A stretch of DNA of 40,044 nucleotides from Victivallaceae bacterium (GTDB taxonomy: Bacteria > Verrucomicrobiota > Lentisphaeria > Victivallales > Victivallaceae), in NCBI GenBank assembly GCA_028691615.1, contig JAQUYX010000007.1, positions 1 through 40,044 of the forward strand, written 5' to 3'. Each line of letters starts with the position of its first letter. Positions within the stretch are counted from its first letter, which is position 1. Positions 33,512-40,044 of this stretch are shown piece by piece. The notes under the pieces are model-generated. The model did no database searches and was not told where the DNA came from. It worked only from the letters and a program-made list of their open reading frames with translations. Position numbers and translations under genes: made by a program.

Positions 33512-34306
33512 ATGGAATTTTTAATGATCGCGTTTCTTGCCGCCGTTCAGGGTGTCGCGGAATTTCTTCCGGTAAGCTCATCCGGCCACTTGGCTGTGCT
33601 CGGGAAACTCTTCGGCTTCGATCCGGAAAGCAATCTGAAACTGGGTATCGTCCTTCATGCGGGAACGCTCTGTTCTATTTTTGTGGTCTATTTCCCGCGT
33701 CTCCTGGCTTTCCTTAAGCCTCCCTATCGGTGGCGTGCGGCCGCAATGGTGATTGTTGGAAGCATTCCCGCCGGTTTGGCGGGGATTGCACTTAAACTCA
33801 GCGGCATAGCCTCCGGAATTTTTGAAAACTTCTGGGTGATCGGCTGCGGATTTTTGACAACCGGAATCATTCTCTGGATCGGGCGCCGCGCCGCCGCTTC
33901 CGTCGCCGACGGGACCACTGTGGATCGCACCCGCTGGTACACGCCCATCGTCGTCGGCATCGTTCAAATGCTGGCGATCATCCCCGGCATCTCCCGCTCG
34001 GGATCCACCATCGGCGCGGGACTCAAATGCAAATTGCGCGCCGACGCCGCGGCGGAGTATTCCTTCCTGCTGGCAATCCCCGCAATCGGCGGCGCGGGGC
34101 TGGTTGAACTGCTCAAAAGCACTGAGCCGATTCAGAAGGGGGAGCTTTCGATGCTCATCGCCGGATTTTTTATCTCCGCGGCAGTCGGAATCGCCGCCTT
34201 GAAAATTCTGATCGTGCTTTTGGAAAAAGCACGGTTTCATTACTTCGCGTGGTATCTTTGGACTATCGGCACAATTGTCCTGCTGATGGCCCTTATGGGA
34301 TACTGA
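33512..34306 (+). CDS. uppP: Undecaprenyl-diphosphate phosphatase
   Basis: A 264-residue polytopic membrane protein of the BacA/UppP family. The first signature, AAVQGVAEFLPVSSSGHLAV, holds the catalytic Glu17 and the SSSGH motif. The second, IIPGISRSGSTIGAGL, supplies the Arg and Ser of the PGxSRSG loop. At least six hydrophobic helices are visible. The enzyme dephosphorylates undecaprenyl diphosphate to recycle the lipid carrier for peptidoglycan and surface polysaccharides. It overlaps nothing and ends 4 bp before the convergent permease gene. AAAGG precedes the ATG. Confident call. Confidence 0.96.
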   Translation: MEFLMIAFLAAVQGVAEFLPVSSSGHLAVLGKLFGFDPESNLKLGIVLHAGTLCSIFVVYFPRLLAFLKPPYRWRAAAMVIVGSIPAGLAGIALKLSGIASGIFENFWVIGCGFLTTGIILWIGRRAAASVADGTTVDRTRWYTPIVVGIVQMLAIIPGISRSGSTIGAGLKCKLRADAAAEYSFLLAIPAIGGAGLVELLKSTEPIQKGELSMLIAGFFISAAVGIAALKILIVLLEKARFHYFAWYLWTIGTIVLLMALMGY

Positions 34307-34310
34307 GTTC

Positions 34311-35270
34311 TTATTGACGGTTGTCCGCGGCAAGTTCTTTATTCTGGAAGAGCGTCACCGCCCACAACGTCCCGATGAACGCGTACAGGAGCGAGTACAC
34401 CAACGCCGTCAGAACATATCCGAAGGGAATCATCCGTCCCGTCGTAATCGCATCTGCGGTCCAATAGTACTGCCAGTTGGGAATCAGTGCATAGCAGCAG
34501 GCAAAAAGCCCGTTCACAAATCCGCTGTCCGTCTGCCGCTGAAAGAGATAACTGGAAATCAGTCCAAGAAACAGAATCACCGCGCAGCAACACAGTGTCG
34601 TGACCATATCAAACCGCAAGGACAGGATCACCGCGAAGAGCGTCATCACTCCGACCGCCATCCCGACCAGCAGGAACGCAAACAGGAGATTCCGTAACGA
34701 CAGCTCCGGGTGCGAACTGCTGAAAAAACATACCGCCAACAGGATTGGCAATAAAACCAACACTCCCAGCGTCGTCGCCGCCGGAAAACTGTAGCCTTTC
34801 CAGAAGTTCATCGCCATGCCGAAAAGACATCCGACCAGCAATGTTCCGAGATAGGCAAAATAAATCACCATGTCGAAACGAAACTCATCCGTGGCAATGT
34901 AGGTCGCCAGAAACCCTCCGACCATCCCGAGAAAAACAAAAATACCCCCGGCCAGCAGAATTCCGGTGATTTTGGCAAGCACAAAACACATCCGGTTCAC
35001 TGGCTTGGAAAGCAACAAAAGCACCGTCCCGTTGCGCATCTCGCGCGAAACGGTGTAGGTGCTTGACAAGATTACCGCCAGCATTCCGAAGGTCAGCGTC
35101 GCTGCAAGCGCGCCGTCCACCACCAGCTTGAGCTGTTCGGAAAACACAAAGAGCGTGACTGACGGCAGATGACCGAGAATCACCAGCGTGGCCAGCAGCA
35201 TGATACAGAAAATCGGCTCCCGGATCGACTCCTTGAACGTATTGTCGGCGATTCGAAAGAAATTGAACAT
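34311..35270 (-). CDS. ABC-2 type transporter permease
   Basis: A 319-residue membrane protein with about six to seven hydrophobic segments. An N-terminal MFNFFRIADNTFKESIREPI precedes the first helix, and TYTVSREMRNGTVLLLLSKPV is the cytoplasmic coupling region typical of ABC-2/NosY-type permeases. The long C-terminal hydrophobic part ends in a short basic tail. AGAGG lies 8 bases before the ATG at 35270; an upstream GTG at 35279 is less likely. The ATP-binding subunit is not in the window, so it must be encoded elsewhere. The gene lies 26 bp after the secreted CWB2-like gene, so the two may be cotranscribed. The substrate is unknown. Confidence 0.82.
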   Translation of the reverse strand: MFNFFRIADNTFKESIREPIFCIMLLATLVILGHLPSVTLFVFSEQLKLVVDGALAATLTFGMLAVILSSTYTVSREMRNGTVLLLLSKPVNRMCFVLAKITGILLAGGIFVFLGMVGGFLATYIATDEFRFDMVIYFAYLGTLLVGCLFGMAMNFWKGYSFPAATTLGVLVLLPILLAVCFFSSSHPELSLRNLLFAFLLVGMAVGVMTLFAVILSLRFDMVTTLCCCAVILFLGLISSYLFQRQTDSGFVNGLFACCYALIPNWQYYWTADAITTGRMIPFGYVLTALVYSLLYAFIGTLWAVTLFQNKELAADNRQ

Positions 35271-35296
35271 CAACAGCACCTCTTTCCGAGAAAAAT

Positions 35297-35938
35297 TTAT
35301 TCCAGAGAAGGAAGCGCTTCTCCATTGGCGGCTCCCGCCGGCGCGACGCTCGGTTCCGCAGGCGCGGCCGCGTTTCCATCGGGATTGGGAACCTGCGACG
35401 ACGCCCCGGATTTCTCCTCGCTCTGGCGATTGGGACGGTACAATTTCCCGCTGCGGATTTCCCGGTCGAGCTTCTCGAAGTTGCGATCCAGATTGGAGAG
35501 CGCGAGCATGTCCGAAAGCATCACCGCGATCCGCTGATAATTTCTGCCGCTGACCACCGCGATCGGCATGGACGGATCAATCCGGTTCAGATAGCGCTGC
35601 GGAACAATATCCGGTCCGCCAATCACCACGATCCGCTTGGGATTGACAAAGCTGATGAACCTGGTCAGATTTGCTTCGGAGACTTCCAGCGCCGGGGACT
35701 TCTCCTTCGGAGGACAGAAATAAATCTTGTCCATGCTGCGCGCCGGCAACAGCAGAATCGGCTGGCGGCTTTCCGCCTGAATCAACTCCGCCATCATCCG
35801 GGGATACAGCAAGTTGGAGGTGACCACCAAAGTAACCACATCGCGCTTGGGGCCCTCGTAGGGCCATGCTCCGCCGTAAACGACAGACATGCAGACAGAC
35901 AAAGCGCAAAACATTGTCAAACAAATTTTTCCGATCAT
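35297..35938 (-). CDS. Secreted protein with CWB2-like segment and Pro/Ala-rich tail
   Basis: A 213-residue exported protein. Residues 1-22 are a signal peptide (KICLTMFCALSVCMSVVYGG). The body has TLVVTSNLLYPRMMAELIQA, ILLLPARSMDKIYFCPP and FVNPKRIVVIGGPDIVPQRY, which recall the putative cell-wall-binding repeat 2 fold (a domain that reads 'ILL...KKIYIIGG'). The last 40 residues are rich in Pro, Ala and Gly (AAAPAEPSVAPAGAANG). AGAGGG lies 7 bases before the ATG at 35938. It is upstream of the ABC-2 permease. Assignment to CWB2 is tentative and rests on pattern recall. An export or surface role is the only firm inference. Confidence 0.65.
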   Translation of the reverse strand: MIGKICLTMFCALSVCMSVVYGGAWPYEGPKRDVVTLVVTSNLLYPRMMAELIQAESRQPILLLPARSMDKIYFCPPKEKSPALEVSEANLTRFISFVNPKRIVVIGGPDIVPQRYLNRIDPSMPIAVVSGRNYQRIAVMLSDMLALSNLDRNFEKLDREIRSGKLYRPNRQSEEKSGASSQVPNPDGNAAAPAEPSVAPAGAANGEALPSLE

Positions 35939-36217
35939 CGTGAACCCTCTTGTTCTATCATGGTTGATAGTAAAATAAACCGCATTTAAACATTTCATCC
36001 AGACCTTTGCACCCGCTTCCGGGCTCTTTTCGAAAGGTCTCAGGCAGCATCGGCACTACACCGGACAACTCTGCTCTCTTATATAATAAACCAATCCGCA
36101 AAAGTTGCAAATCAAAATCCGCTTTTTCTTATGAAAAAAACAGGTTGATTTCCACGCCGGAACACTGTATATTACTTTTGAGCATCCTTTCGAAAAAATC
36201 ATACCGGAATCGGGCGA

Positions 36218-36922
36218 ATGAACACAAAAGATCCCTCCCGCATCAGCAGCAATCTTGAAGACTATCTGGAAGCAATCGCAGGAATCATCGAGGAAAAAAA
36301 ACACGCCTACACCCGCGACGTGTCCGAAAAACTTGAAGTCTCCTCCTCCTCCGTTTCCAGTGCACTGCAAACCCTCGTCGAACGCGGCATGGTTCGTCCC
36401 TCTCCGCAGCGCGGCGCTCCCATTCTCCTGACCGGCGAAGGCGCCGAACGCGCCGCCGTCATCCGCCGCCGCCACGAAGCGCTTCGCGGCTTCCTCTCCG
36501 ACGTGCTCAAAATCGAACGCGACGAGGCCGACCGTATCGGATGCCGCATCGAACATGTGATCGGAGAAAAGGTCATTTCCCGGTTGACCGCGCTCTCCGA
36601 GGCGATCGTCACTCGCCCCGACTGCGCAGAACTGCGCGCCTTCCTTGACAAGGCCATGCCGCAGATCAAGGTCGATTCCGACGAGGATCTCATCTGTCTG
36701 AACCAGCTGCCGGACGGTCGCAGCGGCGTAGTTGTCAAAGTCGACGAAACCTTGCGCGGCCTGCGGAAATTCGCCGATCTCGGCATGGTGCGCGGTACGC
36801 TGTTGACCATGGAAGGGCGTGCGCCGTTCGGCGATCTCATCCGGGTCAAAGTGATGAATAGTTCGCTTACTTTGCGCAGCCGGGACGCCGCCTGCATTCA
36901 AGTGCGGCTGGTGGAGCGCTGA
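36218..36922 (+). CDS. DtxR/MntR-family metal regulator with FeoA-like C-terminus
   Basis: A 234-residue regulator. Residues 1-75 form the winged helix (SNLEDYLEAIAGIIEEKKHA, DVSEKLEVSSSSVSSALQTL). Residues 80-145 are the metal-binding dimerisation domain (RRRHEALRGFLSDVL, DEADRIGCRIEHVIG), with the Cys/His/Glu-type ligands of iron- and manganese-responsive repressors. The C-terminal 75 residues look like a FeoA/SH3-like domain (RGLRKFADLGMVRGTLLTME). It most likely senses Mn or Fe and represses uptake genes, none of which is in the window. The start lacks a strong RBS (GGGCG 2 bases before), and an upstream promoter is not obvious. Confidence 0.88.
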   Translation: MNTKDPSRISSNLEDYLEAIAGIIEEKKHAYTRDVSEKLEVSSSSVSSALQTLVERGMVRPSPQRGAPILLTGEGAERAAVIRRRHEALRGFLSDVLKIERDEADRIGCRIEHVIGEKVISRLTALSEAIVTRPDCAELRAFLDKAMPQIKVDSDEDLICLNQLPDGRSGVVVKVDETLRGLRKFADLGMVRGTLLTMEGRAPFGDLIRVKVMNSSLTLRSRDAACIQVRLVER

Positions 36923-36971
36923 TCCGAGGTTCTTCGATGGGGGGGAGGGCAGAAAAAATTTGCCCCGCGTC

Positions 36972-37637
36972 TTACTTGTCCACGCAAAGTTCATTGAGCG
37001 CCCGGCGCAACGCCAGACATTTCTCCCGGGAAACATGCCGGGATTCTCCTTCGCCTTCGTGAATGTACTCCGACACGTCAACCGCCCATGCGCCGGCTGC
37101 TGCGGCTGCGGGAATCCATTCGGGAGTGATGGCTCCGGAAAGCACCATTCGCGTTGAACATTTGCCGATCAATTCTCCGGCAAGCTCTGTAAGATATTCT
37201 CCATTTTTCTCCCGTGTTTCCACTGACGGATGAAACCAATCCAGATTGACCGCGTTGAATTCGCGGCAGCGCTCGATGTCCAGTTTCCCGGCGGTCCGCA
37301 ACCCTTGCGCATGGCAGCAGTCGATCAATTTGAACGATTCTCCGAAGAGATCCCGCAGTTTGCGCGCCTCCTCGACGGCAAGTTTCGAACATTGCACCGT
37401 GGCGATTCCGGACCGGCCGACCGCCTCGGCGATCGTTCCGGCATTGTCAAAATGCGTGACCAGCACCCCTGTCACGAATGGCGGCAGCGCCGCGGCCAGA
37501 CGCGCCGCCGTGCTCGGCAGGATAAAATCATGCCCGGCAAACCGCTGTCCGACCTGAAATCCCACTGCCGCAGGTTCCGCCGCCAGCGCCGCCTCCAGAT
37601 CCGATTCATCCGTAATTCCGCAGAGTTTCAGAAACAT
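36972..37637 (-). CDS. Phosphoribosylanthranilate isomerase-like protein (divergent TrpF)
   Basis: A 221-residue TIM barrel that resembles TrpF. LKLCGITDESDLEAAL is the N-terminal signature, with the catalytic Cys in LCGIT. AAVGFQVGQRF and VLVTHFDNAGTIAEAV follow the expected strands. LSGAITPEW and WAVDVSEYI match the usual LAGGL-PEN and VDVSSGVE phosphate-binding segments. The GGTG loop that holds the catalytic Asp region is missing, replaced by VNLDWFHPSVETREKNG. The start at 37637 overlaps the coaX stop by 10 bp, with GGGAGAG 7 bases upstream. No other trp gene is near; it closes an operon with M16, ispD and coaX. It may be a true but divergent TrpF or a repurposed relative. Confidence 0.65.
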   Translation of the reverse strand: MFLKLCGITDESDLEAALAAEPAAVGFQVGQRFAGHDFILPSTAARLAAALPPFVTGVLVTHFDNAGTIAEAVGRSGIATVQCSKLAVEEARKLRDLFGESFKLIDCCHAQGLRTAGKLDIERCREFNAVNLDWFHPSVETREKNGEYLTELAGELIGKCSTRMVLSGAITPEWIPAAAAAGAWAVDVSEYIHEGEGESRHVSREKCLALRRALNELCVDK

Positions 37638-38335
37638 TTTAACACTCTCCCGGCACACACTGCGCCACGCAAGGTAAAATCCATCCCGCCGTCCCGCAAT
37701 TCCGGCAGCGCTTCCAGATAAAACCGCCGATCTCCTCCGCAGACGACCACCACCGCATGGGGCATTCTCCGGCGGAAATCATTCACAAGTTCCCGCACCA
37801 TTCCCACACTTCCGAGCATGGTTCCGCGCAGCATCGCCTCCCGGGTGTTCCGGCCTGTCCCCTCTGGAATTTCCCCGACCGGAAGAAGCGGCAACGCCGC
37901 GGTGTGATCGTGCAGACTATGCAACAGCAGCGCCCGGCCGGGGAGAATCGCGCCTCCCGCGAAACGACCGTGCCCGTCCAGTGTTTCCAGCGTGATTGCC
38001 GTCCCGCAATCTACGACAATTCCCGGAATCAGTCCTTTTTCCCGCAGCGCCAGAAGGTTGGCCGCGCGATCCGCGCCGAACGTCGAAACATCCGCATCGG
38101 CAAAGTCAATTGCATGCGCAAGCATTTCCGCCGTCGGGAAGACTGCTTCGTTTGCATTGAAAATCTCCCGGATGCGCGGCACCACGGAAATCACGCAGAA
38201 TCGGGCCTCCTGCGGGAAAAGTTCACGCTTCAAATCCGCCGTGTCAACCGTCTGAACCGGCCCGGAGAGTTCTCCGGAGCGCACCTCGACAAAAGAGGTG
38301 TGCGTGTTGCCGACGTCCATTGCATAATGATTCAT
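37628..38335 (-). CDS. coaX: Type III pantothenate kinase
   Basis: A 235-residue ASKHA-fold kinase. MDVGNTHTSFVEV is the phosphate-1 motif, FGADRAANLLAL the conserved GADR motif, and IVVDCGTAITLETLD the phosphate-2 motif with the catalytic Asp. FAGGAILPGRALLLHSLHDH and REAMLRGTMLGSVGMVREL complete the family pattern. The enzyme makes 4'-phosphopantothenate, the first step to coenzyme A, without feedback inhibition and typically with a monovalent cation. GGAGG lies about 10 bases before the ATG, within the end of ispD. The gene begins 2 bp after ispD and overlaps the trpF-like gene by 10 bp, so it is in a core-metabolism operon. Confidence 0.94.
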   Translation of the reverse strand: MNHYAMDVGNTHTSFVEVRSGELSGPVQTVDTADLKRELFPQEARFCVISVVPRIREIFNANEAVFPTAEMLAHAIDFADADVSTFGADRAANLLALREKGLIPGIVVDCGTAITLETLDGHGRFAGGAILPGRALLLHSLHDHTAALPLLPVGEIPEGTGRNTREAMLRGTMLGSVGMVRELVNDFRRRMPHAVVVVCGGDRRFYLEALPELRDGGMDFTLRGAVCAGRVLKCF

Positions 38336-38337
38336 GC

Positions 38338-39009
38338 TTATAAGTCCTCCGGGTAGGTGATCTTGCGGTTTTCCCCCGGACTGGGAACGATTGTCACAAT
38401 TTCTCCGGCAAACTGCATGACCCCCGCGTCGTCGGTAAACGACGACTGCCCGGTCAGCGTTTGATAAGCATGCCGCAGTTTGCCCAAGGCAAACACCTGC
38501 GGCGTCTCAACCGCCCAGAGATCTTCCCGCGCGACCGACGCGACAATCGTCCGTCCATCCCCGCCGGTGCGTTTGAGGGAGTCGCGCACCGCCTTTCCCG
38601 GCACCGCACCGGACTGGTTGGCCCAAACCTCCGCGAGACACCGCTCCAGAAGCTCCAACGAAGAATAAGGACGGGCTGCATCCTGAACGACCGCCAGATC
38701 GTCGGTCGGCTCCTGTTCCAGCACGGATAACGCGTGCTGCACCGATTCCGTGCGGGTCGCTCCGCCGGGGATCAGTTCCACATGCAATTCCGGGCAGAAC
38801 TCTTCCACCGCTGCGCCGAACACGGCTTTTTTCTCTTCCGGCACCACCAGCAGAACGCGTCCCGGACAGATTTTCCCATAACGCGCCAGCACATGCGTAA
38901 AGAGGGGACGCCCCTGCAATTCGCAGAAGAGCTTGTCCTTCCCGAACCGCGCGGCGCTTCCGGCGGCCGGCACGATCAGATGCCAGATTTTTCTTTCACT
39001 TGTGCTCAT
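38338..39009 (-). CDS. ispD: 2-C-methyl-D-erythritol 4-phosphate cytidylyltransferase
   Basis: A 223-residue nucleotidyltransferase of the non-mevalonate isoprenoid pathway. WHLIVPAAGSAARFGKDKLF is the N-terminal CTP-binding loop. VLLVVPEEKKAVFG, LIPGGATRTESVQHAL and VVQDAARPY carry the central motifs, and the Lys and Thr of AVPGKAVRDSLK and the TPQVF segment complete the active site; SFTDDAGVMQFAG closes the fold. It couples CTP with MEP to give CDP-ME. The start at 39009 (MSTSERK) lies 14 bp inside the end of the M16 gene; a longer frame upstream to 39069 is entirely within that gene. It is followed by coaX after 2 bp. Confidence 0.94.
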   Translation of the reverse strand: MSTSERKIWHLIVPAAGSAARFGKDKLFCELQGRPLFTHVLARYGKICPGRVLLVVPEEKKAVFGAAVEEFCPELHVELIPGGATRTESVQHALSVLEQEPTDDLAVVQDAARPYSSLELLERCLAEVWANQSGAVPGKAVRDSLKRTGGDGRTIVASVAREDLWAVETPQVFALGKLRHAYQTLTGQSSFTDDAGVMQFAGEIVTIVPSPGENRKITYPEDL

Positions 39010-40044
39010 CGAACAGCTCACGGTCGGTTCCCGGAACAAAGCGGACGCCGAATTTTTGTAAAAACGCAATCATGCTTTCATAAGTCGGCATTTGGTGATT
39101 CATCAGATAGTCCAGCGTTTGACGCGGATTGGGCGCAAGCGTCTGGTCAATGTTGATGTACCGCTCAATCTCCTGAATGCGCATGTGAAGGACATAGCTT
39201 GCCACCACCTCCCGGAACCGTTTCCGGGTCAGAAATTTCTCCGGCGCGGCGAGCACCTTGCCGATTAGTTCGATCGCCTTGTCCCGGTTGGCGTTGCTGA
39301 CCATCGTCAGGATGTCCGCACACCCGTAATTTCCGCTGAGAAGCCGGGCGGTTCCAAAGACAAAATAAGCCAGCGCATGTTTTTCCCGCACCAGTTTGAA
39401 CAGCGGACTCTCCATCCCGGCGGACAGCAGGGTCATTCCCAATTTTGCATAGGCCAGCTCCTCCGCTTTCAAGGAGGTATGGAAGTCGATCACCGTCTTC
39501 TCCTCGAAGGCGCAGGGATGTTCGGGAATCAGTTTGCGGTCCGGACGGAAGGAAAAGGTGCGTTTCAACTGCGTCGGCGCAAATTCCATCTTCTTCGGTT
39601 CAAACGGCGTGGTCCCGACATAAATCAATTTTGCCGGACGGGAAAATTCACGGTGTTGAAAATCCAGATACGCTTCGTAGGTGAGATTTTCCAGATCTTC
39701 GCGCGCGCCGAGCGGACCGTAATAGTCGTAATATTTGCGGGAAAGGTTAATCAGATACGCTCCGGCCTGATCGGTGAAATTGTCCTTGTACTCTTCCAGA
39801 ACCACTTGCCGCTCCCGCTCGAAAAGCTCCCGCGACGGTTCGAAATCGACGATCCGGCGCAAAAATTCCGGCGCGTGTTTGCGGATCTGGCTCTCCAAAC
39901 CCTGCAGAAAAAAACGCACGTGCAGAGCGCCGGTGCACGCGTTGGAGGAGATTGCCGACTTCTCGTATCCGGCTTCCAGCGGACGCACGGCATATGACAT
40001 GATGTGTTCCGCCAGATGACTCACCCCCCGGATCGGCTTCTTTT
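38996..40044 (-). CDS. M16-family zinc metallopeptidase, N-terminus beyond window
   Basis: The frame enters at the right edge as KKPIRGVSHLAEHIMSYAVR and runs 349 codons to the stop at 38996. HLAEH is the inverted HxxEH zinc motif of insulinase-like peptidases, with the third ligand expected about 75 residues later in the ERERQVVLEEYKDN segment. NLTYEAYLDFQHREF and LIYVGTTPF fit the first M16 domain. LLSAGMESPLFKLVREKHAL belongs to the second, C-terminal domain. Relatives are processing peptidases in the cytoplasm or periplasm. The missing 5' part prevents a statement on signal peptide or start. It is first in the operon with ispD, coaX and trpF-like. The catalytic half appears complete. Confidence 0.88.
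   Translation of the reverse strand, partial: KKPIRGVSHLAEHIMSYAVRPLEAGYEKSAISSNACTGALHVRFFLQGLESQIRKHAPEFLRRIVDFEPSRELFERERQVVLEEYKDNFTDQAGAYLINLSRKYYDYYGPLGAREDLENLTYEAYLDFQHREFSRPAKLIYVGTTPFEPKKMEFAPTQLKRTFSFRPDRKLIPEHPCAFEEKTVIDFHTSLKAEELAYAKLGMTLLSAGMESPLFKLVREKHALAYFVFGTARLLSGNYGCADILTMVSNANRDKAIELIGKVLAAPEKFLTRKRFREVVASYVLHMRIQEIERYINIDQTLAPNPRQTLDYLMNHQMPTYESMIAFLQKFGVRFVPGTDRELFDEHK

Noticed and set aside
36947-36965. GGGCA/TGCCC inverted repeat between convergent genes
   Set aside because: A five-pair stem with a nine-base loop and no U-run is too weak to call a terminator.
1-40044. CRISPR array or cas genes
   Set aside because: No regularly spaced repeats and no cas-like protein were found on either strand.

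Overview
The window looks like a chromosome segment from a Gram-negative member of the Lentisphaerota (Victivallis-like, probably gut-associated). This is inferred from gene content only. The evidence is two pseudopilins of the prepilin-methylation/H-X9-DG type placed inside carbohydrate loci, AraC-type regulators divergent from glycosidases, and secreted clan GH-A and GH2-like enzymes without any SusC/SusD pair. No 16S rRNA is present to confirm it.

Region 1 (1-16190) is an accessory, glycan-degrading region. It holds two modules of the same design. In each, an AraC regulator on + faces a minus-strand operon with a near-consensus sigma70 promoter, and that operon contains a pseudopilin and glycosidases. 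Module A is sialidase-like protein, pseudopilin, GH2-like protein running off the left edge, with AraC at 6336. Module B is pseudopilin, GH39-like protein, secreted clan A glycosidase with a CBM9-like tail, with AraC at 14169. Between the modules are two decayed carbohydrate genes (7209-9022), one broken by a single-base A-tract frameshift. After module B come phage tail-like pieces: a short HSNKAVLDAIT fragment and a LamG-domain protein.

Region 2 (16242-27526) is a surface polysaccharide cluster. A minus-strand operon from a strong promoter (27582-27610) makes a GDP-mannose 3,5-epimerase-like enzyme, a second nucleotide-sugar epimerase and an FkbM methyltransferase. A second minus-strand run carries a small unknown ORF, three glycosyltransferase genes (one a tandem GT2 fusion, one GT8) and two radical SAM enzymes. 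A third radical SAM gene (22865-24559) lies on + between the two runs. Tight overlaps (ATGA and 4-11 bp) imply translational coupling. The clustering of three radical SAM enzymes with sugar-nucleotide and glycosyltransferase genes is the most interesting functional suggestion.

Region 3 (27527-28860) is an AT-rich stretch with an IS4-type transposase remnant, a pair of 18-bp direct repeats, and a complete tRNA-Ala(GGC) with promoter and terminator.

Region 4 (29104-40044) is ordinary core genome: rmuC, a sugar isomerase-like TIM barrel, ribF, a membrane-anchored MerR-type coiled-coil protein, uppP, an ABC-2 type permease, a secreted CWB2-like protein, a DtxR/FeoA regulator, and the operon M16 peptidase, ispD, coaX, trpF-like.
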